A stretch of DNA of 64,000 bases from the NCBI RefSeq assembly GCF_041053055.1, contig NZ_CP163443.1:7423001-7487000 (forward strand), written 5' to 3'. Positions within the stretch are counted from its first letter, which is position 1. Each line of letters starts with the position of its first letter. This DNA comes from Streptomyces sp. R41. Lineage in GTDB: Bacteria > Actinomycetota > Actinomycetes > Streptomycetales > Streptomycetaceae. This document shows, in pieces, positions 16,893 through 25,725 of the stretch. A model generated the notes under the pieces. The model made no database searches, was not told the origin of the DNA, and saw only the letters and a list, made by a program, of their open reading frames with translations. A program made the translations under genes and the position numbers.

Positions 16893-19800
16893 TTACCGTT
16901 CGCTGACCGCCGCTGACCCGAGGCTCCGGCCCTGCTGAAAGGCCTTTTCGTATGCCTCCGGAGAGAGCTCTTTCCGTATCTGGTCCCTGATGCGGACGAT
17001 CTCGGGGTCGCCCTCGGGCGCGGTGCCCCGCAGGGCGACGGCCGCGCCGAGCAGGACGGCGGCGCGCTCGGGGCTCTCGGCGACGCACGCCAGCGCCTCG
17101 GTGGCGTCGGCGAGTTCGAGACCGCCGTGCACCTCGAGGGCGAGGGCATGGGCCTGGACGAACCAGTCGCGGGCCTCGTCGGCGCATTGCTCGGCGAGGG
17201 CGGTACGGCCCAGGCCGATGAAGATCCGTACGGATTCGCCGACGCTGAACCAGTTCCCGGCACAGGCCTCCAGGGCGTTTTCGTAGCGCCCGCGCGCGCG
17301 TGCCGTGTCCCCGGACAGCCGGGCGGTGTCGCCCAGACCGCGCCGGGCCGCCGCCACCTTGTCGGGGGCACCGGCCGTACGGGCCAGGGAGGCGGCGTGT
17401 GTGTAGTGCTCGGCCGCCGCGTCGAGGTCCCCCAGGTGCAGCAGGACGGTGGCGCGGCGCTGCACCAGGTCACCGGTCTCCTCGGGCGCCGCCAACTCCC
17501 GTACGTAGGTCAGGGCCTCGTCGATCAGCTCCAGGGCCCGCTCATGGTCCCCGCGCTGGTCGGCGAGCATGGCCAGTGGGTCGAGGCAGTTGGCCAGGCC
17601 CCAGCGGTCTCCGGTGGCCCGGAAGCCGGCCAGACCACGGGTGAGCGCCGCCTCGGCCGCGTCGGGCCGTCCGGCGAACAGCTGCTGGAAGCCGTCGCCG
17701 AGCTCCATCAGGGCCAGTCCCCAGGGGGCGTCGCCGACCTGTGTGCGCACCTGCTCGTCGGTGACTCGGCGCGGCCCGTCCGCGACGGACCACATCACGA
17801 ACGTGAACGGCAGGCGCAGTGGGTGGTGCAGGGAGCCGAGCAGGACAGCCGCGCGGTCGAGGTGTTCACGGGCGGCGGGATCGTCGTCATCGGCACCACC
17901 GGAGATCGTGTTGAGCAGGCAGAGGACGTACTCCTCCGCCAGGGCCTCCGGGTGAGCGTCGCCCACGGCCGCCAGCAGTTCGCGGGCGAGCGGCACCTGC
18001 TCGCCGTGCAGGCCCCGTAGCCGCCAGAACCAGGAGAGGGCGGCCATGAGGAGCAGCGCACGGCTCGTGTCCGTGCGCACGAGGTGGCGCAGGGCCGCGT
18101 CCAGATTGGCATGCTCGGCGCCCAACCGGGCCAGCCACGGGAGTTGGCCACCGCTGCGGAGATGCGGTTCCGCCCCCTCGGCCAGGCGCAGGAAGTACGC
18201 GGCGTGGGCGGCTCGCAGGTGCTCCTCCTCGCCCTGCTCGGCGAGGTGCTCGGCGGCGTACGCGCGGATGGTCTCCAGCATCCGATAGCGCCCGTCGGAG
18301 ACTTCCAGCAGCGACTTCTCCGCCAGCGAGGCCAGCAGATCCTCCGGATACGGCACCCCGCACACAGCCTCGACCGCATCGAGAGTCGCGCCCCCGGGGA
18401 ACACCGTCAGCCGCCGCGCCAACTCCCGCTCCTCGTCGTCCAGGAGGTCCCAGCTCCACTCCACGACGGCGCGGAGGGTGCGGTGGCGGGCGGCTTTGGT
18501 GCGGTCGCCCCGGGAGAGCAGCCGAAAGCGGTCGGCGAGACGGGCGTCGAGGCGGTCGGCGAGCTCGTCGGGGGTGAGGGTGCGCAGCCGGGCCGCGGCC
18601 AGTTCGATGGCCAGCGGCAGTCCGTCGAGCGCGGCACAGATGTCGGCCACGCGCGCGTGCCCCTCGAAACCCGGCTTCACAGCGGCCGCCCGGTCCACGA
18701 ACAGCCGGGTGGCGGGCTCCGGCGGCAGCGGGGGCACCGGGCACAGCACCTCACCCGTGATCCCCAGGGACTCGCGGCTGGTGGCGAGGATCCGTACACC
18801 GGGGCAGGTCCCAAGAAGCAGCGCGGCGACCCGGGCCGCGTCCTCGACCAGGTGCTCGCAGTTGTCCAGCACCAGCAGCAGCTCGCGGTCCTCCAAAGCG
18901 GCGAGGAGCCGCTGCGTGGTGTCGGTCGCTGGCGTGCGGAAACCCTCGCGCACACCGAGTGCGGTGAGGATGGCGAACGGGATCTGGGAGCCGTCGGTGA
19001 GGGTGGTCAGTTCGACGAAGCAGACGTCTGCGTAAGCGTTTACGCGAGCGTCTGCGTAAGCGCTTACGCAAGCGTTTGCGCAGACGCTTGCGCGGGCGTT
19101 TGCCTGCTCGTCGGCGACGGCGCTCACGTGGGCGTTTGTGGCGGCGTTTGCGTGCGCGCTCGCGACCTCTGTCGCGAGTCGGGTCTTGCCCGCGCCGCCG
19201 GGTCCCGTGAGGGTCACCAGGCGAGCCTCCGCGAGCAGCGTGCCGATCTGCCGGAGCTCGGCGCCGCGGCCGATGAAGCGCGTCAATTGGGCGGGGACGC
19301 GCCGTTGGGCGGGAGCCGCGCCCTTGAGCAGCTCCAGGTGGAGTGCGGACAGTTCGGGCGACGGATCGGCGCCCAGTTCGTCCGCGAGCGTGCGCCGTAC
19401 CTCCTCGTACACCGTGAGCGCCTCGGCGGGCCGTCCGCCCGCGTGCAGGGCCCGCATCAGCTGCCCGTACAGCCGCTCGCTCAGCGGGTGTGCGGTGATC
19501 AGTTCACGGAGCTCCGGTACCAGTTCGGGGCCGCCGCCGAGTGAGAGTTCGGCGTCGACGCGGTCCTGTACGGCGGCGAGTCTCAGCTCGTGGAGCCGGT
19601 TGACCTGGGCGTGCGCGTCGGGGAGATCGGCCAGCGCGGGGCCGCGCCACAGGGCGAGCGCCTCCCGAAGCGTGGCCGCCGCGCCTGTGTGGTCGCCTCG
19701 GGCGAGGGCGGTGCGGCCCTCACCGGCCAGGCGCTCGAAGCGGTGGGCGTCGACGGCGTCGGGAGAGACGTCGATGCGGTAGCCGGTGGGGCTCGCCTCG

Positions 19801-20039
19801 ATCTCCGCGTGCGGGCCGAGTCGCTTGCGCAGCCGGGAGACCTGGGATTGGAGGGCGTTGGCAGCCCCGGCCGGCGGCTCGACCCCGTACAGGCCGTCCG
19901 TCAGCCGTTCCGTGGAGACTGTGCGCCCCGCGTCCAGGAGGAGCAGGGCGAGCAGGGCGCGGGGGCGGGGGCCGCCGGGGTCCAGGGGGCTACCGTCTGC
20001 GGTGCGGATGTCGAGGGGGCCCAGGATGCCGAAGCGCAT
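16893..20039 (-). CDS. large SARP/AfsR-type transcriptional regulator (BTAD-NB-ARC-TPR)
   Basis: 1048 residues. An OmpR-like winged helix (MRFGILGPLDIRTADG ... SQVSRLRKRLGP, 1-90) and a bacterial transcriptional activation domain (about 95-245) are followed by an NB-ARC ATPase: P-loop TGPGGAGKTRLATE at about 278-291, VLDNCEHLVEDAARVAALLL, TSRESLGITGE and GLPLAIELAAARLRTL. A TPR-like helical tail runs from about 600. Such proteins activate secondary-metabolite genes. Between the P-loop and DVCFVELTTL is an Ala/Asn/Cys-rich insertion of about 45 residues encoded by the repeat tract at 19021-19160. The neighbouring monooxygenase is its most obvious target. Confidence 0.92.
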   Translation of the reverse strand: MRFGILGPLDIRTADGSPLDPGGPRPRALLALLLLDAGRTVSTERLTDGLYGVEPPAGAANALQSQVSRLRKRLGPHAEIEASPTGYRIDVSPDAVDAHRFERLAGEGRTALARGDHTGAAATLREALALWRGPALADLPDAHAQVNRLHELRLAAVQDRVDAELSLGGGPELVPELRELITAHPLSERLYGQLMRALHAGGRPAEALTVYEEVRRTLADELGADPSPELSALHLELLKGAAPAQRRVPAQLTRFIGRGAELRQIGTLLAEARLVTLTGPGGAGKTRLATEVASAHANAATNAHVSAVADEQANARASVCANACVSAYADARVNAYADVCFVELTTLTDGSQIPFAILTALGVREGFRTPATDTTQRLLAALEDRELLLVLDNCEHLVEDAARVAALLLGTCPGVRILATSRESLGITGEVLCPVPPLPPEPATRLFVDRAAAVKPGFEGHARVADICAALDGLPLAIELAAARLRTLTPDELADRLDARLADRFRLLSRGDRTKAARHRTLRAVVEWSWDLLDDEERELARRLTVFPGGATLDAVEAVCGVPYPEDLLASLAEKSLLEVSDGRYRMLETIRAYAAEHLAEQGEEEHLRAAHAAYFLRLAEGAEPHLRSGGQLPWLARLGAEHANLDAALRHLVRTDTSRALLLMAALSWFWRLRGLHGEQVPLARELLAAVGDAHPEALAEEYVLCLLNTISGGADDDDPAAREHLDRAAVLLGSLHHPLRLPFTFVMWSVADGPRRVTDEQVRTQVGDAPWGLALMELGDGFQQLFAGRPDAAEAALTRGLAGFRATGDRWGLANCLDPLAMLADQRGDHERALELIDEALTYVRELAAPEETGDLVQRRATVLLHLGDLDAAAEHYTHAASLARTAGAPDKVAAARRGLGDTARLSGDTARARGRYENALEACAGNWFSVGESVRIFIGLGRTALAEQCADEARDWFVQAHALALEVHGGLELADATEALACVAESPERAAVLLGAAVALRGTAPEGDPEIVRIRDQIRKELSPEAYEKAFQQGRSLGSAAVSER
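19021..19160. repeat. repeat tract inside the SARP coding sequence
   Basis: GCGTAAGCG, AAGCGTTTGCG and GACGCTTGCG variants stack for about 140 bases, including the perfect 16-base palindrome GCGTAAGCGCTTACGC (19054-19069). In the gene it is read in frame as an Ala/Asn/Cys/Val-rich segment such as ANACVSAYADARVNAYADV, at about residues 293-339. The tract length keeps the reading frame open. Confidence 0.85.
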
Positions 20040-20185
20040 TGGGCAGATTCTGGCAGGTCGCGCGGAGACGGGTGAGGGAAACCGGGGGCTACGCGCGCGT
20101 GAGGGCCGCGGGGAGGCGGAAGAGAACCCGAGGCGGAAGGGAACCCGGGGCGAGGAGAACCCGGGGCAGAGGAGAACCGGGCAGC

Positions 20186-20215
20186 AAAAAACCGGCCCAC
20201 CGTGAGGTGGACCGG
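20186..20215 (-). terminator. rho-independent terminator of rpmB
   Basis: 10-bp stem (20192-20201 with 20206-20215) and a GTGA loop. On the minus strand it is followed by six T (complement of 20186-20191). It ends the rpmB message; 20040-20185 is otherwise noncoding, rich in GAGGAGAACCCGGGG-like repeats. Confidence 0.88.
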
Positions 20216-20257
20216 CTCAGTGCAAGCGAACCAGCAGTGGCCGCGCGCTAGCGGTTG

Positions 20258-20443
20258 TCAGCGCGAGACCTTGCCGGCCTTGATGCACGAGGTGCAAGCG
20301 TTCACGCGCTTCGGCGTCCCGCCGACCACGGTACGGACGCGCTGGATGTTGGGGTTCCAGCGACGGGACGTACGGCGGTGCGAGTGCGAGATGTTGTTGC
20401 CGAAGCCCGGCCCCTTGCCGCAGACGTCGCAGTTGGCAGCCAC
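20258..20443 (-). CDS. rpmB: 50S ribosomal protein L28
   Basis: 61 residues ([20 protein letters not shown]...). A CxxC pair near the N-terminus (CDVC) and another at the end (CTSC) make it the zinc-binding, C+ form of L28. Streptomyces carry C+ and zinc-free paralogues, the latter under the Zur repressor; this one is the zinc type. Divergent from the DAK2 gene. The intervening 20444-20702 has an AT-poor core with a GATCTAGGATCT motif near 20501-20512, and must hold both promoters. Confidence 0.94.
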   Translation of the reverse strand: MAANCDVCGKGPGFGNNISHSHRRTSRRWNPNIQRVRTVVGGTPKRVNACTSCIKAGKVSR

Positions 20444-20702
20444 GGGTCACTCCAAAGACTTCAGATGCACTTACGGTTGATCCCGGCATGCCGGAATCAA
20501 GATCTAGGATCTGAGTGGCGGTGCCAGGGGGAAGGCCCGATCGGATCGGGCAACTGGAGCAGCATACAACGACTGCGTCCGGAGAACGAAACTACCATGG
20601 CTGGCCCGGGCCCCGCTCCGGCCCTCCTCAGGGCCCCCTACCGGTAGTAACCCGTCCTGGGTCTACGCTGCGTCCCACGTCCAGCAGCTCAAGGAGGCGC
20701 AG

Positions 20703-22439
20703 GTGCCGCAGGTGCCGCAGACATTGGATGCTCTCGCGGTGCGCACCTGGTGCGGGCTCGCGCTGGAGGCGCTGGGACGGGCGCGCGAGGAGATCGACGC
20801 GATCAATGTCTACCCGGTGGCCGACGGAGACACCGGGACGAATCTGTATCTGACGGTGGAGTCGGCTGCCGCTGCGGTCGAGGCGGTCTTCGCGGGCTAC
20901 GAGACCGTCGCCGCTACGAGCGAGGCACGTGCGGGCCATGACGCCGCGTCCGCGGGGACCGGGCGGCCCTCCCTCGCCGACGCCGTGCGGGCGATGGCGC
21001 ACGGGGCGCTGATCGGGGCCCGCGGCAACTCCGGGACCATCCTCGCGCAGCTGTTGCGCGGCATGGCGCAGGTGCTCGCCGCCGACAGTGAGACGGCTCA
21101 CGCCGACGGCCAGGGCCTGCGGCTCGCCCTGCGGCAAGCCGCGGACTCCGCGCGCCAGGCCGTCGCGCACCCCGTCGAAGGCACGGTCCTCACGGTCGCC
21201 TCGGCCGCCGCCGACGCGGTCACCGGCGCCGAGGGCGACTGCGGAACGGTCGCGCGCGCGGCCTACGAGGGGGCGCGGGCGGCCCTCGCCGCGACCCCCG
21301 GGCAGCTGGCCGTCCTGGAGCGCGCCGGCGTGGTCGACGCGGGCGGACGGGGGCTGGTGGCGGTGCTGGCGGCACTGGTGGAGACGTTCACGGGAGAGGC
21401 GCCCGGGGCGCTCGTGTCCCCTGTACTCGACCACGCGCGCGTGGTCGCGGCCGTGAGCGAAGTCGTCGACGCGCATCCCGAGGTGTGTGTGGACGGGCCG
21501 GGGGCGGACGGCGGGCCCGCCTTCGAGGTGATCTATCTGCTGGAGGCGGAGGACGCGGCCGTGGCCCGGTTGCGGGACCGGCTCGACGTCCTGGGGGACT
21601 CGCTCGTCGTGGTCGGCGGCGACGGGCTGTGGAACGTCCATGTGCACGTGGACGACGCGGGCGCCGCCGTGGAAGCGGGCGTCGAGGCCGGGCGGCCGTA
21701 CCGGATCAGGATCACGCACTTCGGCCTCGGGGACGTCCATACCGCGGGCGCGGCCGGTCGACCGCCCAGGGAGCGGGCGCAGCGCGCCATCGTGGCCGTC
21801 GTGCCCGGTGAGGGTCTGGCCGGGCTGTACATGGAGGCCGGGGCCACCACCGTGCTCGCGCGGCCCGGGGAACCGCCCGCCAGCGGGGAGCTCGTCGAGG
21901 CCGTACGGCGGGCCCACGCGCGCGAGGTGGTGCTCCTGCCCAATGACGCGGACCTGCGCCACACGGCGGCCGCGGCGGCCGAGCAGGCGCGCGCGGAGGG
22001 CGTCCGGGTCGCGTTGATCCCGACCCGGTCCGCCGTTCAGGGCATTGCCGCGCTCGCCGTGCACGAGCCGGAGCGCCGCTTCGACGAGGACGTCGTCGCC
22101 ATGACCTCGGCGGCCGGGGCCACGCGCTACGCCGAAGTCGCCGTCGCCGAGCGGCAGTCCTGGACCATGGCCGGCATCTGCCAGGCCGGCGACGTCCTCG
22201 GCCTCATAGACGGCGATGTCGCCGTGATCGGCTCCAACATCACCGGCACCGCAGAAACCGTCCTCGACCGCATGCTCGCCGCCGGCGGCGAAATGGTCAC
22301 CCTCGTCCTCGGCGACGAGGCTCCCGACGCCATTGCCGCGCACCTCGAATCCCGGGTGCGGGAGTCGTACTTGGCGGTGGACACGGTGGTGTATCGGGGT
22401 GGGCGGCAGGGCGCGCTGTTGTTGATCGGGGTGGAGTAG
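20703..22439 (+). CDS. DAK2 (DhaL-like) domain protein, FakA-type kinase
   Basis: 578 residues from GTG 20703, RBS AAGGAGG (20691-20697, spacer 5); the next in-frame GTG at 20712 is spaced too far. An N-terminal DhaL nucleotide-binding domain (INVYPVADGDTGTNLYLTV at about 34-52; MAHGALIGARGNSGTILAQLLRG at about 99-121) is followed by a central domain and a C-terminal DegV-associated region (about 340-578). Known FakA proteins phosphorylate fatty acids bound to FakB. No fakB gene is visible here. In Streptomyces this gene normally lies between rpmB and recG; here an HSP90-TPR pair separates it from recG. Confidence 0.85.
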   Translation: MPQVPQTLDALAVRTWCGLALEALGRAREEIDAINVYPVADGDTGTNLYLTVESAAAAVEAVFAGYETVAATSEARAGHDAASAGTGRPSLADAVRAMAHGALIGARGNSGTILAQLLRGMAQVLAADSETAHADGQGLRLALRQAADSARQAVAHPVEGTVLTVASAAADAVTGAEGDCGTVARAAYEGARAALAATPGQLAVLERAGVVDAGGRGLVAVLAALVETFTGEAPGALVSPVLDHARVVAAVSEVVDAHPEVCVDGPGADGGPAFEVIYLLEAEDAAVARLRDRLDVLGDSLVVVGGDGLWNVHVHVDDAGAAVEAGVEAGRPYRIRITHFGLGDVHTAGAAGRPPRERAQRAIVAVVPGEGLAGLYMEAGATTVLARPGEPPASGELVEAVRRAHAREVVLLPNDADLRHTAAAAAEQARAEGVRVALIPTRSAVQGIAALAVHEPERRFDEDVVAMTSAAGATRYAEVAVAERQSWTMAGICQAGDVLGLIDGDVAVIGSNITGTAETVLDRMLAAGGEMVTLVLGDEAPDAIAAHLESRVRESYLAVDTVVYRGGRQGALLLIGVE

Positions 22440-22461
22440 CGGCTGCGGGTGGGTGGGGTGC

Positions 22462-22670
22462 GGGCGCCGGGTTCTTCGCCCCCTCCGCCCCTACCCGTTC
22501 CCGACTTCGGGGGCTCCGCCCCAAGACCCCCGATCGGCCTGAACGGCCTCGTCCTCAAACGTCGGAGGGGCTGAAAATCAGCCCCTCCGGCGTTTGAGGA
22601 GCGGGGCTCTGGGGGCGGAGGCCCCAGGTACGGGACGGGTAGGAGCGGAGGGGGCGAAAAACGCCCCGCC
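22462..22670. repeat. long inverted repeat with 23-bp hairpin
   Basis: A 23-bp stem, TCCTCAAACGTCGGAGGGG (from 22552) with CCCCTCCGGCGTTTGAGGA (to 22600), has one G-T pair and a 3-base loop. Outside it, TTCGCCCCCTCCGCCCCTAC and GGGGGCTCCGCCCC (22468-22525) are matched by GCGGAGGGGGCGAA and GGGGGCGGAGGCCCC (22611-22661). A further copy of the right arm lies at 62522-62600. It closes DAK2 and the convergent TPR gene and is probably both a terminator and a dispersed Streptomyces intergenic repeat. Confidence 0.85.
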
Positions 22671-22686
22671 CGCCCGGCGCCACCAA

Positions 22687-25600
22687 TCAGCGCTCCGGAC
22701 CCGCCCCCACCACCTCCAACATTTTCCCCGCCTCAGCGCGCCGCGCCTCCGCGGTCTCCCCCTCCACCCCTGCGTAAGCGGAAAGCACCGCACGCGCGCG
22801 TGCCCCGGCCGCGTCGGGACGCCGAAGGTCGGCCTCCAGCCACCCGGCGGCCAGTTCGGCACCGGTCCGGGCATCAAGGGCATCGTCCCCGAGGGAGCCG
22901 AACACCGAGATCGCCTGAGTGATGTGCGCCAGGGCCTCCTCGAACGCGCCCTGGGCGGCAGCCTCGTCCGCGTCGTCGGGCACGGACCGGGCCACAAGGT
23001 CCCCGAACTGGCGATAGGTGTGGCCGAGTTCGGCGACGAGGCGACGAAGTACGTCCTCATCCTCCGACGAGCCAGCCGACGAGCCAGCCGGCAAGTCGGA
23101 CGGCAAGCCAAAGGGTGACTCGGACGGCAAGCCAAACGGCGACTCGGACGGCGACCCCGATGCGATGGACGCCCCCTCGACTGCCGCCTCGCACTCCCGC
23201 ACCGCCACCAACATCAACTCCCGCGCCCCATCGAGCCCCACATCCGCACGGGCCGCGGCCCACGCACGCGCCCGCAGCGACCGGACCAGCCCGTGGACGT
23301 TGCCGAGGGCGCGCCAGAGGTCGCCGGCACGGGCGTACGCCTGGTCCGCCTCGGCGGGCAGCCCGGCGTGCCCAAGGGCCTCGGCGGCGAGATGCGCGAG
23401 CATCGCGTGGTCACGCTGTTCGGGCCAGTGCCGGGCGATGTCCGCGGCCCGCAGCCAGTGTTCGGCGGCCTCGCGGTGTTCGCCGAGCTCGGTGAGACAG
23501 TCGCCGAGCCACCACCGCGTCTGCACGATCGCACCGTCACCGTGCATGTCGGCGGTCAGATCGGGCAGTGCCGACTCCAGCACCTCGGCGGCCTCCGCCC
23601 ACCGCCGCTGACGGAGCAGGAAACCGCCGAGCTGGTGCCGTGCCCAGGCGCCGAGCGTGCCGGCCTGGCCCGCCTCGTCGGCCCAGTGCGCGGCCTCCAG
23701 GGCGTGCTCCGAAGCGGGCCGCAACTGCCCACTGGTGCCGAGGATTTCAGCGAGCTGGAGGTGCAACTGGGCCTGGCCCATGGGTTCCAGGTACGCCCCT
23801 GCGTGGTCCAGCGCGGCGCGCGCCGCCCGTTCCGCCCTGTCCGTGTCGCCGAGGCGCAGGGCGATCCCGGCGAGCCGGGAGTCGTACTCGACGGCGAACC
23901 ACGGCAGCCCGGCCGCCACGAACGTCTCCACGGCCAGCGAGAGCCGGTCCGTGGCCTCCTCGGCGTCCCCGGAACGCGCCGCGAGCTCCCCGAGCATCGC
24001 CTGCGCCTCCGCCGCCCGCGAGGCCAACGGGACGTCCGCCACATGCGGCTCGGCAAGCGCCAGCAACTCCCGCGCGGCCTCCTCGGCGTCGGTCACCACG
24101 ACGCCACTGGCCTCCGTTTCGCCCCCGGCTTCATCCAGGCGGTGCATCAATATGCGTGCCCGCCCCACCAGCACGGATGCCGTCTGAGACACCCCCGTCC
24201 CGCCCTCCGCGAAGAGGGCGAGCACCTTCTCGTACGGCTCCGATACGGCCGCCAGGGCCTCCTCGGACCCGCCGGAGAGGGCGTGGACGTACGCGGCGCG
24301 GGCGCGGGCGGCGAGTGCCTCGCCGGGGTCGCCCGCCTCGGCGTACAACTCGGCCGCGCGGTGGAAGAGTTCGACGCCCTCCGGACCCCGGCCCATGGCC
24401 GCGTGGTCGGTCATCTCCGCGCGGTCGCGGACATCCAGCTCGTGGCCCTCGGCGGCCCGCGAGACCGTGGCCCACGCCTCGACGGCGTCCGGGCTCCGCA
24501 GGGCCGAGAGCCGCCGGGCCTCGGCGAGCAGCGCGGACAGGTCCGGCTCGGTGGCCGGTTGCTCGACGGCGCTCGTCGGAGGCGCCGGTACGGGGGTACG
24601 CGCGGGGCGTGCGGAGCGCACGCCCAGTGGGAGCCGGTCCACGAGCGGCGGCTGATCCATCCGCGCACGGGCGCGCTCACTGACGTACGGCGTGCCATTG
24701 CGCGCGTCGAACCGCGCGGCCAGCGAAAGTGCCTCCCCGCGCGCGTGGACGGCGAGTTCACCCGCGGTCCACGCGCGTCCGGCAGGCCCGGGCACGGTCT
24801 GTTCGCCGAGCCCGAGCGACGTCAGGCGGGCCATCAGGAGGGCCACCACCGCCATGAAGTCCAGCTTGCTGCGCGGGTCCCCGGAGTCCGTGAAGTACGA
24901 CGGCCGCTCCGCGAGCAGCTCCAGGGCGCGCGCCTCGTTGCCGGAGAGCGCGCAGAACTCCACGTGGTCCGCGTACGCGCCACGCATGCTCTCCATGGCG
25001 CGCACCAGCCGGAAGCCCCGCAGGTGATGGGCACGCGCCTCGTCGACGCGTCCCAGCCGCAGCAAGGGCAGCAGGGAGGAGGCGAGGACGGTGTGCGGCT
25101 CGTGGGCGCAGGTGTACTCGCCCTCCAGGACCGGTCCCCACAGCTCCAGCGCCTCCGCGTCCGCGCCGCGCTCCGCCCGCCACCAGCCCTGGCTGTGCAG
25201 CTCGCAGGCGTGGCAGTCGGCCATGCTGTCCCGGTCGGCGGCCAGCCAGGCGGCGTAGGCCCGCTCGGCGCGCTCCAGGTCGCCCAGGTGGGCGGCGACG
25301 CTGAACTCGGCGCCGCGCACGGCCCGTTCGGAGTGTCCGGCCAGCCGGTAGCGGTGCTCCATCTCGCCGAGCCACTTCTCTATGGAGGCGAGCGGAATGT
25401 GCGGCTGGTCGAGCATTCCGGCGGACATCCACTTGAAGACCCAGTGCAGGGAGTGGATCTCGTACTCGTCGAAGTCCTCGGGGCGCTCGTCCCACATGCG
25501 CAGCAGGCGCGCGAAGGGGACGAACATCTTGTCCTTCTCGGAGCTGTAGTTGTAGACCTTCAGCTGGTGTCCGAGCGCCTCGATCACGGCGAGCGGGATG

Positions 25601-25725
25601 TTCAGCTTCTCGGCCTCGACGAGCAGCTGCTCCGCGCGCGCGTTGCGGGCGGGTCCCTCCGGCTGCTCGTAGTTGTCCGCCATCGCCTGGCGCAAGGTGT
25701 CGAAGTCCATGGCCTGGCTGCTCAT
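22687..25725 (-). CDS. large tetratricopeptide-type protein partner of HSP90
   Basis: 1012 residues from ATG 25725, overlapping the HSP90 stop (ATGA); a longer frame inside the HSP90 gene is rejected. No enzyme motif was found. It is mostly alpha-helical pairs with TPR-like rhythm: FSVAAHLGDLERAERAYAAWL, DEARAHHLRGFRLVRAMES, LGDTDRAERAARAALDHAGAY, YLEPMGQAQLHLQLAEILG. The middle (about residues 360-395) is a Pro/Ala linker, and near the C-terminus is a repeated SPSESPFGL linker. Translational coupling to HSP90 suggests a dedicated client or co-chaperone scaffold. Physiological role unknown. Confidence 0.75.
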   Translation of the reverse strand: MSSQAMDFDTLRQAMADNYEQPEGPARNARAEQLLVEAEKLNIPLAVIEALGHQLKVYNYSSEKDKMFVPFARLLRMWDERPEDFDEYEIHSLHWVFKWMSAGMLDQPHIPLASIEKWLGEMEHRYRLAGHSERAVRGAEFSVAAHLGDLERAERAYAAWLAADRDSMADCHACELHSQGWWRAERGADAEALELWGPVLEGEYTCAHEPHTVLASSLLPLLRLGRVDEARAHHLRGFRLVRAMESMRGAYADHVEFCALSGNEARALELLAERPSYFTDSGDPRSKLDFMAVVALLMARLTSLGLGEQTVPGPAGRAWTAGELAVHARGEALSLAARFDARNGTPYVSERARARMDQPPLVDRLPLGVRSARPARTPVPAPPTSAVEQPATEPDLSALLAEARRLSALRSPDAVEAWATVSRAAEGHELDVRDRAEMTDHAAMGRGPEGVELFHRAAELYAEAGDPGEALAARARAAYVHALSGGSEEALAAVSEPYEKVLALFAEGGTGVSQTASVLVGRARILMHRLDEAGGETEASGVVVTDAEEAARELLALAEPHVADVPLASRAAEAQAMLGELAARSGDAEEATDRLSLAVETFVAAGLPWFAVEYDSRLAGIALRLGDTDRAERAARAALDHAGAYLEPMGQAQLHLQLAEILGTSGQLRPASEHALEAAHWADEAGQAGTLGAWARHQLGGFLLRQRRWAEAAEVLESALPDLTADMHGDGAIVQTRWWLGDCLTELGEHREAAEHWLRAADIARHWPEQRDHAMLAHLAAEALGHAGLPAEADQAYARAGDLWRALGNVHGLVRSLRARAWAAARADVGLDGARELMLVAVRECEAAVEGASIASGSPSESPFGLPSESPFGLPSDLPAGSSAGSSEDEDVLRRLVAELGHTYRQFGDLVARSVPDDADEAAAQGAFEEALAHITQAISVFGSLGDDALDARTGAELAAGWLEADLRRPDAAGARARAVLSAYAGVEGETAEARRAEAGKMLEVVGAGPER
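23059..23160 (-). repeat. 24-bp tandem repeat in the TPR gene
   Basis: Units built on ACTCGGACGGCAAGCCAAA repeat with a 24-base step, encoding GLPSESPF repeats, followed by a shorter GACGAGCCAGCC repeat. The period keeps frame, so copy number could vary without breaking the protein. Confidence 0.8.
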
